Below are positions 1 through 9,588 of a DNA stretch of 64,000 nt, in pieces (the stretch's first letter is position 1; every line of letters begins with the position of its first letter). Made by a program: the position numbers and the translations under genes. Source of the stretch: Larus michahellis (taxonomy: Eukaryota; Chordata; Aves; Charadriiformes; Laridae); assembly GCF_964199755.1 (NCBI RefSeq), contig NC_133899.1, positions 30,607,446 to 30,671,445 of the forward strand, read 5' to 3'. The notes under the pieces are model-generated. The model worked only from the letters and a program-made list of their open reading frames with translations, was not told the origin of the DNA and made no database searches.

Positions 1-813
1 AACAACTACAGGACCCTGATAGAATATTTGAGAAGAAAATGCTGTGGCTATTCCAGAGAGGCACAACTCACCCCACTGTGCTGAGCCCTGGCCAGTATCT
101 ACCAAACACTGCTCGATATTATGCAGCACCCTCAGGGGAAAGAGAGGGAAACCAGGATGACAGGTGCTACAGCTACTCCAACCCTGGTGGCAGACACTGC
201 AGCTGAACCAGGAAACCAACCCGTGCTGGTATCAGTTGCCCCTATACAGAAGTACACAAAGAAATCAGTTCACTTAGTAAGGGAAGACAATGAACCAGGG
301 CCGTCACGAGACTAGGAGGAAGAGGCAGAACCAGAGATAATCACCCAATCCCTATCCCTGAGCGAGCTGCGGAATATGCAAAAAGATTCCAGCCGACTTC
401 CAGGTGAGCACATTGTCACCTGGCTGCTCTCATGCTGGGATAACTGGGCTGGTAGTTTGGAATTCGAGAGTAGGGAAGACAAGCAGCTAGGATCCCTGTC
501 TAGGGGAGGGGGTAATGACAAGGTGATTGGGAAAAAGACATAAGCCCTCAGCTTCTGGAGGCGACTCCTGTCAGGCCATCTTGCCTGCCCTGAGAGACAC
601 TTCTAACAGATGGAGCCCAACGTCATGGATTAGATGAACTCAACGGACATTTTAGAGTGATGGCCCATAGACTAAAGGTGTTATATCTGTATGAATATTT
701 ATATACATATAGATATATATACATATCTCAAAGACAGGGAAAAACAGTGGCAATTCATTGGAACCTGTAAGATATGGGCATGACGTAGATGGTATAGAAT
801 AAGGGGTGGATAA
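1..813 (+). mobile_element. ERVL-family endogenous retrovirus fossil, internal part
   Basis: The stretch from about 200 to 590 reads as a degraded gag-like sequence of the avian ERVL family; short peptides such as GEHIVTWLL and KQLGSLSR resemble those I recall from bird ERVL gag. The following 600-813 resembles the 3' internal end of the same family and leads directly into an LTR. Most of the internal coding region between gag and the LTR is absent. The element is broken with several breaks and looks old. It may extend left of the window. Family assignment is from memory, not from a search. Confidence 0.7.
693..726. repeat. AT-rich simple-repeat tract
   Basis: A run made almost only of A and T with repeated TATA/CATA steps lies inside the ERVL 3' internal segment. 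It is low-complexity sequence and no function is inferred. Confidence 0.6.
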
Positions 814-1165
814 CGTCCTGGTTCCGGCAGGGACAGGATTAATTCTCCCCAGGCTGCGGCAGGGACACAGGTATCCTACCCCAGGTGACCCATGCCCAGT
901 CTGTAGCCAGGAACTGCCAGGGGAGGGAGCGAGAAGTCGAGGGCTGGGGCATCCCAGGTCCGGTCCGTGAACAGTGGTACCGTAATCGTGTTTGTACATT
1001 CCTCTATGCGTGTTATTGTTTTCTTATTCCCTGTGCTGTTCTGTTAAACTGCCTTTGTCTCAACCCAGGATTTTTGCCTTTTTCATCCGATCCTCCCGCA
1101 CGGCTGGGTGGGGTTGGGAGAGCAGCCACTTCGTTCTTTGTTGCTGTCTGAGGCTAAACCACGAC
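814..1165 (+). mobile_element. ERVL LTR (3' LTR of the fossil)
   Basis: The segment begins with a CTGGTTCCGGC-type start and ends with a CTAAACCACGAC-type end, as bird ERVL LTRs do. Between them lie the family's T-rich stretch (about 1005-1045), a TTAAACTG block and a CTCAACCCA block near 1061. It is shorter than a full family LTR. It follows the internal fossil in the same orientation, so it is read as its 3' LTR. It is a dead relic. The exact ends are approximate. Confidence 0.72.
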
Positions 1166-3856
1166 GGGTTCCATGCCACTGACCACCTTCTGTCAAGTAT
1201 TAACACTCTGAGACCAGCCAAGATGTGATTATTTTGGTTTGGGAGTCGTCTGGGTAGTTTGCTGTCAACTTTACTGTGAACATTTGTTAAAAGCACAATG
1301 AGCAGAAAAATTCCTTTATAAGGCCATTTTTTAATATCATGATTGAGAAAGGAGTCCATGTATCTTAGAGACATGGGATGAATTTGAATATTAGCCCACA
1401 GTTCCACTTATGGAATCCATTCTTACCATTTCTTTTTTCTGTAGCAGTGGGTATTGTACTGCATGTTTTCTTCTTCCAAAAGCTCCTCTTCTATTTCTTC
1501 ACTAAGAACTCTACCTTCCCTTTTCTTTCCGGTTTTCATTTTTTCTCTTCAAAAATTTTCCAGCATAAGGTACCGTTTTTACTTTAAGTCATATCTGAGT
1601 GCTTTACTTCCTCTACCTATGCTCATAGGTGGTACAAAATTCACCCTTTTCAGAGAAGGGAAATGGAGCCAACAGAAATGAAATTATTAGCCCCAGTACC
1701 TCTGTCCCAGAGCAGAAAACTGAGATCAGGACTTATAAATCCAAGATTAGACCTGCATCGATTGAACAAATCACAACAGACAATTAAGGTTCTGTGAGGT
1801 CCCACATGGTCCTGATATGGCACATGGTCCTGCCAGACGTTCGGCAAGGCTCTGGCAGCTGGAAATATATATCAGGCTTTTAAAGGTGTGTGATCTGAGC
1901 TGGCATTCCCCTAGGGTGCAGGCAACTTCAGGGCTTCCTGTGCACAAGTTATTTTTGGTTTTCTTCACATATTACAATCTAGTTGCTCTACAGGCTCAAG
2001 TTTCTCCAGTGAGTTCAGAGGGTTTCCAAAAGTAGCAAGGAAACCCCTCTAACCCAAGGAGGCCAGGGAAAAAGAACAAAGTAAGCTCATTTTATTTCTC
2101 TAGGCAAAAATGGGCAACAGAAAGCAAGCTGCACGTTCAGGCTTTCCAAGTGAGAAGACAGTAACAAGAATTATAAAAGGAATTATCAGCAACAGCACAC
2201 ACAAAGAAGCTCCCAAATAATAAACTACGTGGCCTGACTCAAGATCAAATACATTGATATTCAAACACAGGAGAGACTCTCATTTACATTCAACAGGGAT
2301 GACACTGAGCAGCCCTTTTGCTGATGCTCTCAAAGGAGCATTAGTTGAGCTAAAAGACTTATACCATGGGACTCAAACAGCAGCTATTGCTGTAAGTAGA
2401 GAGAAGTTGGGTGCAGATAACAGAGGGCTACGGAGACGTGATGGACTGGCTGAGGCTGAGAGAAAGAAATACCTGCAACGTGAAAGGAGTCTTAAGTTGG
2501 CCTTTTGATCTTCTTTAGTACCTTCCAGTATAATTATGCCTGTTTATGCACTCCAGTGACCCCTACTACTGTAATGTCTAAATGCCTTGCTGGTTTTCAG
2601 ATGCCCACTCTCAAAGAGCTCTTTTGAAGAAGTTAAAAAGCAGCACTGGAGGAACACGGAAGGTGATCCCATTTCCCTTATATGACAAAACGATGCTCCA
2701 GTCACACAGGTTCGCGTGGCGGAGCTCGGCAATACAAGGAAGAGTAGTCTGGAGGGGATACTCAAGAGATGTGAGCTACTAAGGAAGTGTGTTACGTCAT
2801 ACTGAGATGGTCGTGACTGAAGAGAGTGTACAGATAGAGAACATGTGAGCTTGAGAAATACATGCATGCTACCCATGGCCACTGATTGTGCTAAGATCTT
2901 GTTTCACATGCTCTAGGTTCATACAGAGCCTTTAGTGCTGTATATCTCCTTTCAGATCCCCAAATCATTGGATACTAAGCTGTTTCTTAGCTCTTGAAGA
3001 TATAAACTTAAAAGTGACCTTAAGAAAGTAGAAAGCCTCGTGGGTTCACATATTTTGGCACAGAGACCTGTGTACTACCCCTTTTGTGAGTAGCTTCTCC
3101 TATAGCAAATCCACTGTGCAGAGCAATGGGGATTAAACACAATTCTGCATGTTTCAAAACCCATACAATTTTCAGGAGGAATTATCTGTCACCGTAATCC
3201 CTGCAGCTCTGTTTATCTCTGATCAGAAAGGCGAGTGCCAAATTGGCACACTGATGCACGTACCAAAAAAGAGCGTGCCTATAAGCACAGATCATGATTT
3301 GCATACTTACTAGCCTTGACTGCCAGGGAACATTCTGGTTCCTTTGTAAGCACAGAAACAGTAAAAATATGCTAATAGCAGCATATAAAATTTGGCCTTT
3401 AGCCAATCTGTCAATATTGAAAGTACTTGCCTGTAATATAGTGGGTAAACAACCTAAACAAAACAACCTGCTGTATAGAATGATCCAAGGCGTGATAAGA
3501 ACTTGTTGAAACTTAGTCATTTTGTGCCTGAAAACCTCACAGACCAGAAAGCGAAGTATAAGCATACATGCAAGACACATGTAACACTGACTTTCTATGC
3601 TGTTATCTGTTTGCTGCCTTCTTTTCTGCTTTGCAAAGTGTCTCATTTGAGAAGCCGGGGTGGTGGGGTGAATTCCAGAGAGAATAACTTAAATCATTGT
3701 CAAAGTATGTCCTCCATATAGACACCATTTCTTCTCTTCCACGTACAATAAAGACAAAATGTCTCCTGACATAAATGATAAAAAGTCAAGTCATGTCTTT
3801 CATTTCACAGACAAAAACACTTTTCCCCACAGAAATAATAATCAAAACCCATCCAA
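1166..3856. other. single-copy flank, no recognised gene
   Basis: This 2.7 kb has ordinary AT-richer composition and none of it recurs in the array. I found no recognisable protein family. The reading frames here are short and lack domain signatures. Small local items are a 12-base direct repeat near 1803 and 1821, and a 15-base near-palindrome at 3235-3249. A possible 79-base exon at 2313-2391 is discussed under findings. The flank ends at 3856, where the tandem array begins abruptly. Confidence 0.6.
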
Positions 3857-4950
3857 AGCATGAAGCTTCACGGCGACGGCACAGACTGCTAGTTCAGGTG
3901 GCTCGTTGATCCAAGGCAGCTGTGAAGGTGTCCACTTCTCCAGAAGGCACATCAGCAGTGTAACACGGGCAGTGAAGGCTTGGGCAGACACTCAGTGACT
4001 CGCTGCACCTCTCGCTACACCCTGGGGCGGTGCTTCTGAGAGGAGCTGGCATTTTGCTCTCAGATTGGGCTCGGAGAAGCTCAGAGCCCGGGGCCAGGAG
4101 AGACAGACAGCAGAGCTGGCCCCAACTAGGTCTGCTGTGATAAAAGGCAAGAGTTGGTTTTAAAACAGCACGGCCCTCGCAGAGCCCGGAAAAGCCACGT
4201 CCCTTGGGCTGATGGGCACCAGGCACCCGTTGGGCTTCTTTAGCACTCAGACACGGGCAGTTCTTTTGACGTGATAACTATCGAAGATCTTCCAAATCTT
4301 CTCCCATAGACCATCCTTGGATTTCCACTAGAGGTGTCCCAAAGACAGGGATGAGTGCAGCTCTCCTGCCGCCATGGCTGCTGCCAGGCCACTGCTTCTC
4401 AGAAACGTGGCACGGACTGCGCCAGTGCATGCCTGGAATTGGAGGCATCTCAAAAGCTTTCTTTAACCTTGCTGCACGTGTTAAGTCTCCCGTGTTAAAG
4501 TGGTGGGAACCCAAGCTTGAGGTGACGAGAGGGTGTGGAGCATGAGTCTCATGCTGGTACAGGAGCCAGAGCCGCCAGAGCCCCGCTCTGCCGTCGTGGC
4601 ACTCGTCCCCCGTGCAAAGGGCTCCCCACTCGGCCCGCGTCATTCCCACCTCGCTGGGGTCACCCGAGGGCAATGCTATGGCGCTCCCAGGGCTTGCTTT
4701 GTGTATGGCCCCCAAGGAAGCCACGTCAGGCTCCCTCCCTGCGGAGCCACCCAGGCAATGTGCCCAGCTGTGGAGGGTGACAAATTATTCCCATTGCCCC
4801 AGTGCAGGAGCACAGGCAGGATGGGGAGCCGTAGCTAGAGAATCAGTGAAACCAGAGCCCACCACATCAGCACTCAGCCCCCTGTGCCCGCATTCCCCAA
4901 AAAACTGATGCGCACTCACTCAGAGATGCAGCTTTTGTTCAAACACACTC
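3857..4950. other. unit 1 spacer downstream of the gene
   Basis: This is the 1.1 kb between the unit boundary and the gene's poly(A) signal, and it recurs in all units. It holds a CRE-like TGACGTGA at 4267-4274 and the micro-ORF at 4374-4466. No protein family is recognised. The longest minus frame here (4278-4724) opens on GTG, has no domain signature and is not called. Confidence 0.6.
4374..4466 (+). CDS. 30-codon micro-ORF with strong Kozak, unknown
   Basis: The ATG sits in GCCGCCATGG, a near-optimal vertebrate initiation context, and a 30-residue frame follows. The peptide starts MAAARPLLLRNVARTAP and ends HLKSFL. It is Ala/Arg/Leu-rich with no acidic residue, so it resembles a mitochondrial presequence. 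The same ATG occurs at 10107, 15760, 21413, 27156, 32807, 38460, 44114, 49767, 55420 and 61073. A CRE-like site lies about 107 bases upstream. It could be a fossil first exon, a translated small ORF or chance. No homologue is recognised. Confidence 0.25.
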   Translation: MAAARPLLLRNVARTAPVHAWNWRHLKSFL

Positions 4951-4956
4951 TTTATT
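4951..4956 (-). terminator. poly(A) signal, unit 1 gene
   Basis: AATAAA on the minus strand, about 105 bases past the stop codon position at 5061. It implies a 3' UTR of roughly 120-130 nt. Confidence 0.75.
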
Positions 4957-5060
4957 GTCAACTTTGCGCAAAGTAGAGCTCCTAGAAGGAAGGGATGCTC
5001 TTCAAAGATGCACGGGCAGTCAAGGGGACACAAACCCAGCTCTGTCCGGGAAGACCTCTT

Positions 5061-6545
5061 TCAGTCTCCGCAGAAGACCAGTCTTGTGAGCCGACCTTGC
5101 ACTTCCTCAAAGTCATGCAGTGCCTTGGCGTGGGCAGCTGGATCCTGCAGCAGGCACTGGAAGAGGTTGATTGGCTCAGCCGCTTGGAAGGCTGCGGGCA
5201 AGACGATGTCCTCAGGCATGTTCTCATTACCAAAGAAGAAGTGGTGCAGGCGTTTTTCCTCCAAGCAGCCGTGCAGGTACCACATGATATCCTGCAGCCG
5301 CATCAGGAATTCCCTCCTTCTCCAGCTTGACGGGGGTATGGTGTTCAGGAGGTGCATCACAACCGTTTTCAAGACATCAGAGGAAAAGCCTGTGCCCACC
5401 AGGCTACCAGTGCAGAGCTGCAGGCATTTGAGGTGGGAGGTGTCACGCGGGGCCTGCCTGGCCACATGCCTGAAGAACTTTGCCTCTGCCACATCATAGG
5501 TCTCTGCCCACGTGGTGCTTGGGGTGAAGGCAGCTTCTGCAGTCTGGCTGCTCAGGAAGATGTCCGAGTCGCCTCGCTGCACCCCAAACATCATCTCAAT
5601 GAAGAGGGATCTCCCAGAGGCGTTTGTCAGCTGCAGCTTGCAGGAGCGGCTGGAAGGCAGCACCTTCATAGTGTAGAGACGCGACTGAGGCATCTCCTGC
5701 CAGGCTGACCTCACCAACTTCTGGAACCAGCGGGCAATCTTCTCGATATCTAGGTAGGAGCCGGTGCAGAGGATGCCTAGGAAGCTGATTTCTGCCTAGC
5801 CCCTCCTCAGGTTGGTGGAGGAAGCACAGCACATTCTCCATGCCTTGGTCCCTGGTGCAGGTGCACTCCAGCTCCACGCGGATGCAGTTCTTTGCCGGCA
5901 TCTCCCCCGCAGCGCCCAGCTCCAGGTGGAAGGTGTGCCCCCGGGGGGGCTTCATGGGCACAAGCAGGTGGTAGACAGCATCATGCCCAGCGGGACTCCA
6001 ACCTTCAAAGGCGCTGCCCACCCCGATGGCTGGCTGCAGCGCCGGGAAGAAACTATTTGACAAGCGTCCTTGTAAGACAGTGAGGAGGTCGCTCGCCAGC
6101 TCTTCCACCACCTGTCTCCTGTAGGCCATGCTCTTCACTGACAATCGGATGCGCTTTGCATAATCCCTGACCATTCGCCCCTCTTCATCAGAATCTCCTC
6201 CTTCACACGCTTCCTCCTGCAGCTCTGTGCTGCTGCTGGAGCTCTCCTCTTCATGGCCGATCTCTGGCCGTTGGCTCCTTTTCCGGAGCCACCAGCAGAG
6301 CCTGAAGAGCAGGACTGGGACTCCAGCAATCGCCCAGAACTGCCACTGCTGCAAGGCAGCAAAGACCAGGGCTTCCCAAAGCTGCTCCACTCGTGCTCCT
6401 GCAGCAGCCGAGTCATCTCCAGGCTCAGCTGCTCCACACGCTGCTGCACGCGCTCATGCTTGCCATCATCCTGCTCATCGCCGACCATCGGCAGGAGCTG
6501 GAAGATGCTTAGCACAAGCAAGGCGAGGACCCTTATTGCAGCCAT
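5061..6545 (-). pseudogene. ITPRIPL1: ITPRIPL1-like pseudogene, unit 1
   Basis: Homology to the intact genes runs from the MAAIRV start (6545) to the VFCGD end (5061), but the frame is broken twice. First, the N-terminal leader frame (MAAIRV to LLQEHE) is out of register with the following WEALVFAALQQW membrane region. Second, eight bases present in every other unit are missing near 5781, after GLGRNQ. The N-terminus (MVGDEQDDGKHERVQQ) and linker (TELQEEACEGGDSDEEG) are the alternative cassette type also found in unit 4. A 261-bp intron (6549-6809) precedes the coding exon. Promoter and poly(A) signal are retained, so a transcript is possible but no full-length protein. Confidence 0.85.
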
Positions 6546-6851
6546 AGCCTGTAGGAGTAGGGAGAGAAGGGGTTCAGTGGGGCTGGGAGGGAGGGAGGGA
6601 GCTGGCGTCAGGGGGAATGGGGACGGGAGCCGCAGGGAGCTGGGGGCAGGTAGGGGAGGGGACGAGGCAGCGGGGAGGCAGCAAGGCCTGTGCCCAGCCC
6701 AGGGGCCAGTGGCTGGGCCCTCGATGCTGGGTGAGAACCCACCCCGCGGGGGCCGGCATTTCTGCCCCGGCCCTGGTCCAGCCCAGCCTCCCCCCGGCAG
6801 CCCACTCACCGCTAGCCCAGGCCGTACTGGGGCAGCGCTGCTGCTGGCGCC

Positions 6852-6880
6852 TTTTATAGCTGCCCCCCATTGTGACGCAT
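6852..6880 (-). promoter_or_regulatory. core promoter (TATA + CRE-like), unit 1
   Basis: On the minus strand a TATAAAA box (6852-6858) lies 14 bases downstream of ATGCGTCA, a CRE-like site (6873-6880). Transcription would start near 6828, giving a non-coding exon 1 of about 20 nt ending in GCG at the GTGAGT donor (6804-6809). Confidence 0.7.
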
Positions 6881-6959
6881 CCCCTGTGGTGTCCCAGGCG
6901 ACAGAGCGCATCACAGGCCGGCAGCCAGCCCTGCCCTTGGGCACCCCCCACCCCGGCTC

Positions 6960-8339
6960 AGCGGCAGCGTTTGATGGTCAATGCGACTGTGTTTCGACAA
7001 GATTCGATGGCGAGGTGCAATCGGTCATTTACTGCATGGAGGGCAGGGTCAGTCAGAACTGTGAGGGAGAGCCTCCCGTGGAATCAGGAGGTTCAGAGAG
7101 GACCCTCCTGCTTTCCAAACTCCTTCTCAGAGAGGAGTCCAGGGGCAGCTGTATCCAGTCCCAGACCTGGTCAAGGGTTTATGTCAAAAGGACTGTATCT
7201 TCCCAATCAATCCTTTGTATCGCTTAGCTGAGATCTCAGAGTTTAGCGTGCTGTTCGTCACTTACCCAGGATCTGTTGTGTCAAGGAATCTCTGCATCTC
7301 GAGAAGTAATCTTGAGAGGCGTTGCTACTTAAGGGGAGATGCTGCCGTGCAGGAGAATTACAAAGGCTCTTGGGGGGTTGACTGTTTATGGGGGTAAGAT
7401 GGTTGCCCTGTAGCCCTATTTGCATATTGACCAGAGTACCAGCATTGCTTAAGTTGGTCCTTGGCTATTGTGTTTTTATCTGACTCCCCAAAACCACCTT
7501 GGAGCCCCGGATGCCACCATCATGACCAGATGCACCCATTGTGACCGCCACAGGTGGTTATTGCTTGGGCAGGGTTATGGGCTATAAAGGTCACGATGGT
7601 GCCTGGCGGGGACCACACCATCACAGAAGCAGCCCCAAACCCTTAGCAAACATAAAAAGGGGCATTGTGGCCTGTGGATGCTTTACTTGCTCCTTGAGAT
7701 CCCATCCTGAGTGATGGAATCGGCTGCCTTGGTGCTGGCCTCTGAGCTTGCGATGGTGGGTGTGCTCTCGGTGCCTTCATGACACTGATGGGTGGGTGGT
7801 GGTGCATATCCTGGTGGTGGGATGGGGCCTGTCGATAGCAGGACCTCTGTTCCAACTGTGCCACGGCGAGAGGACACTGCTTCCAAGGAGCCATTTCCCA
7901 AGGGTGATGTTGGGGGTGCGGGTGGAGATTTCCCAACGAGCAACTCCCTCTTTGGGGGTTGCAGCTTCTCCATGCTTCTCCAGCTTCTCCATGTCCAGCA
8001 CGTTCTGTTCTGTGGCACCAACTCCCCAAGGAGTGTCTGGGATGGGCAGATGCTTTGCCTTGATCCCGGTGAACACGTGGAAACACCTCAGCGGTTCCTC
8101 TCACTTGGTCCCTGCCCAGCCAGAGCTGCCAGGGAGTTTCTTGGCCCTTGTCAAATCACCACCACAGTCATGACAGTGTGAAGGGAAAGCAGTGCAAAAA
8201 TCATCTTTGCAGCCGCCACGGTCTTCACCGGCTGCTGTGCTGGGGAGACCATTGCGAGGAGCACGCTGCTGCTGTTGGCAGAGGGCTGCTGCGCGGGCAT
8301 TTCCCTTTCCTTTCTGTGTCGCCCATTCTCCCCTCTTTT
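6960..8339. other. unit 1 segment upstream of the gene, unclassified
   Basis: This 1.4 kb recurs in every complete unit and partly in unit 11. It contains an octamer ATTTGCAT (7418-7425), a plus-strand TATAAAG (7583-7589) and a short tandem of CTTCTCCA motifs near 7966-7995. The 6965-7600 part reminds me of avian LTR-retroelement sequence, but I cannot name a family. The minus frame at 7777-8076 and the overlapping plus frames show no domain I recognise. Confidence 0.35.
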
Positions 8340-8805
8340 TCCCTGCAGTATGAGGTCAGGGGAATGCCATCAGCTCCCAACAGATCCAGCTTCTCCAACA
8401 TTGATCCACGATCACAGGAGCCAGCAGCTTTTTCTGTGATCCACAATCACAGAAGCTTGAGCAGCAGCTGTGCAGCCAGGCATTCACCTGTTCAATTTGC
8501 CTCCTCCTTCCTGAACCCCTTCCTCTGACTGGGAGGAGAGAGGAGAACACCACCTCTGCTCCTCGTCCTTTGAACATTGCTCCAAGGAACATACAGTCTC
8601 TTTGGATGGTTCTAAGTTGCCTCGTCACAGTGTCGTCAGACCCTACATCGTGTAGTAGGAGTGGGTGATAACCTGCAGGGTTCAGGTCTTGGCAGCCTCT
8701 CAGTGACGTCCCGAGTGTGAGCTCCTGGTGGGCAGCAAACTTCTCTGGAGAAATTGTCTGGACGGCAAAGAGCTGCTTCAGCGCCTCCCAGTAAGGAATC
8801 TCCAA
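8340..8805 (-). mobile_element. SGNH/GDSL-esterase retroelement fossil, unit 1
   Basis: The minus strand reads as an SGNH-hydrolase fragment with GYHPLLLHDVGSDD, GAEVVFSSLLPVRGRG and VNAWLHS blocks, followed by an LLGADGI-type C-terminal block. This domain is known from ORF1 of CR1-type LINEs and from related avian elements, and which source applies here is unresolved. It is broken with several breaks, lacks the rest of its element and is amplified passively with the unit. Confidence 0.6.
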
Positions 8806-9588
8806 TTGCTAATACCTTGCGTGCTTTCCTAGTGGCACAGGTTCTAATGCGGGTGGGTGGCTCAACTCTGCCGGCTTGACTTTTCCTGGATCCTGTCCGT
8901 TACTCCCATGCCCTGAATTCCCCAATCCCGGACTATCATGTCTGCATCCTAGCCCCTCTACCACCTCTGTGAAACCCTCCCCTTGCCTGGCACCAGAGAG
9001 AAGGAGCTGTAGCCAGACCAAGCCCAGGGTCGTGCAGATCAAGACAGAAGCAGATGGATGGCGACGCCCCAGAATCAGAGCTGCTTTGAAAATTGTAGTA
9101 TGCGTGTGTTAAGTAGGGATTGGCCACATCATGTTGTACCTGAATGGTAGAGAGAGGTAGAAGAACCTCATGTAAAACCGCATTCAGGGTGCGCCAATTT
9201 GAACGGGACACCTCATGCGCATGAATAAAGCGTTACTCTTGAATTTCTGTACTTTGCATCCCAGCCTCTCTCCTGGCTTGGCACAGGCCAGTTGTGAAGG
9301 TTTCCAAACCCCTCCCACGGTTGGAAGGGGCTGCAGGGACAGCCAGCACCCCCCAACTGCCTCAGGACCTGCCGACCTGCCAGTCCCTCCCACACACAGC
9401 CCAAGGGTGTCAGGGGCACAGAAATGCCCTCAGACACCCCCCAGAGCTATCTTGCAAGCCTGAGATCTCCTGGCGGCAGAGGGAACTGTGCAGAGACCCT
9501 TGTGAAGCAGTATGTCAAGGGCTGTGGCAGGCTTTCAGTGGCCGAACCCCGTCTGCAGGACATCTTGCCCCCAACGCGACTGAGTTCC
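8806..9588. other. unit 1 distal spacer, unclassified
   Basis: About 0.8 kb to the next unit boundary, present in all complete units. It contains a perfect 10-base palindrome CATGCGCATG (9214-9223) that runs into a plus-strand AATAAA (9224-9229), so it could be the end of a decayed LTR-type element. No gene is recognised. Confidence 0.35.

Larger units (their letters stand above)
3857..9588 (-). repeat. array unit 1 (edge unit, long cassette), 5732 bp
   Basis: This is the first and most diverged unit of the tandem array. Its first 45 bases differ from later units at several sites, then homology is nearly complete. It carries the longer 5' gene cassette (261-bp intron) and a broken gene at 5061-6545. 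The gene reads on the minus strand, as in all units. Confidence 0.97.

Noticed and set aside
3235-3249. 15-base near-palindrome GTGCCAAATTGGCAC
   Set aside because: Similar to a nuclear factor I half-site pair, but isolated in unannotated flank. It is too short to support a call.
3182-3646. Minus-strand 154-codon frame in the flank
   Set aside because: No family resemblance and no promoter or splice evidence. Likely a chance open frame.
4278-4724. Minus-strand 148-codon frame repeated in all units
   Set aside because: It opens on GTG, has biased composition and no recognised domain. Its preservation is explained by the youth of the array.
5008-5499. Plus-strand 163-codon frames repeated in every unit opposite the Mab-21 domain
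   Set aside because: Antisense shadow of the coding exon, without start context or domain signature.
6253-7227. Plus-strand 324-codon frame (and 23300-24274)
   Set aside because: It is antisense to the gene's N-terminus, intron and promoter, is low-complexity Pro/Arg/Gly-rich, and collapses to shorter frames in the other units.
7643-8104. Overlapping minus- and plus-strand frames (153, 141, 129 and 112 codons)
   Set aside because: Several frames are open on both strands of GC-rich DNA, with no domain and no start context. None can be preferred.
8402-8455. Imperfect tandem copy of GATCCACGATCACAG within the esterase fossil
   Set aside because: Small local duplication in a dead element, with no independent meaning.
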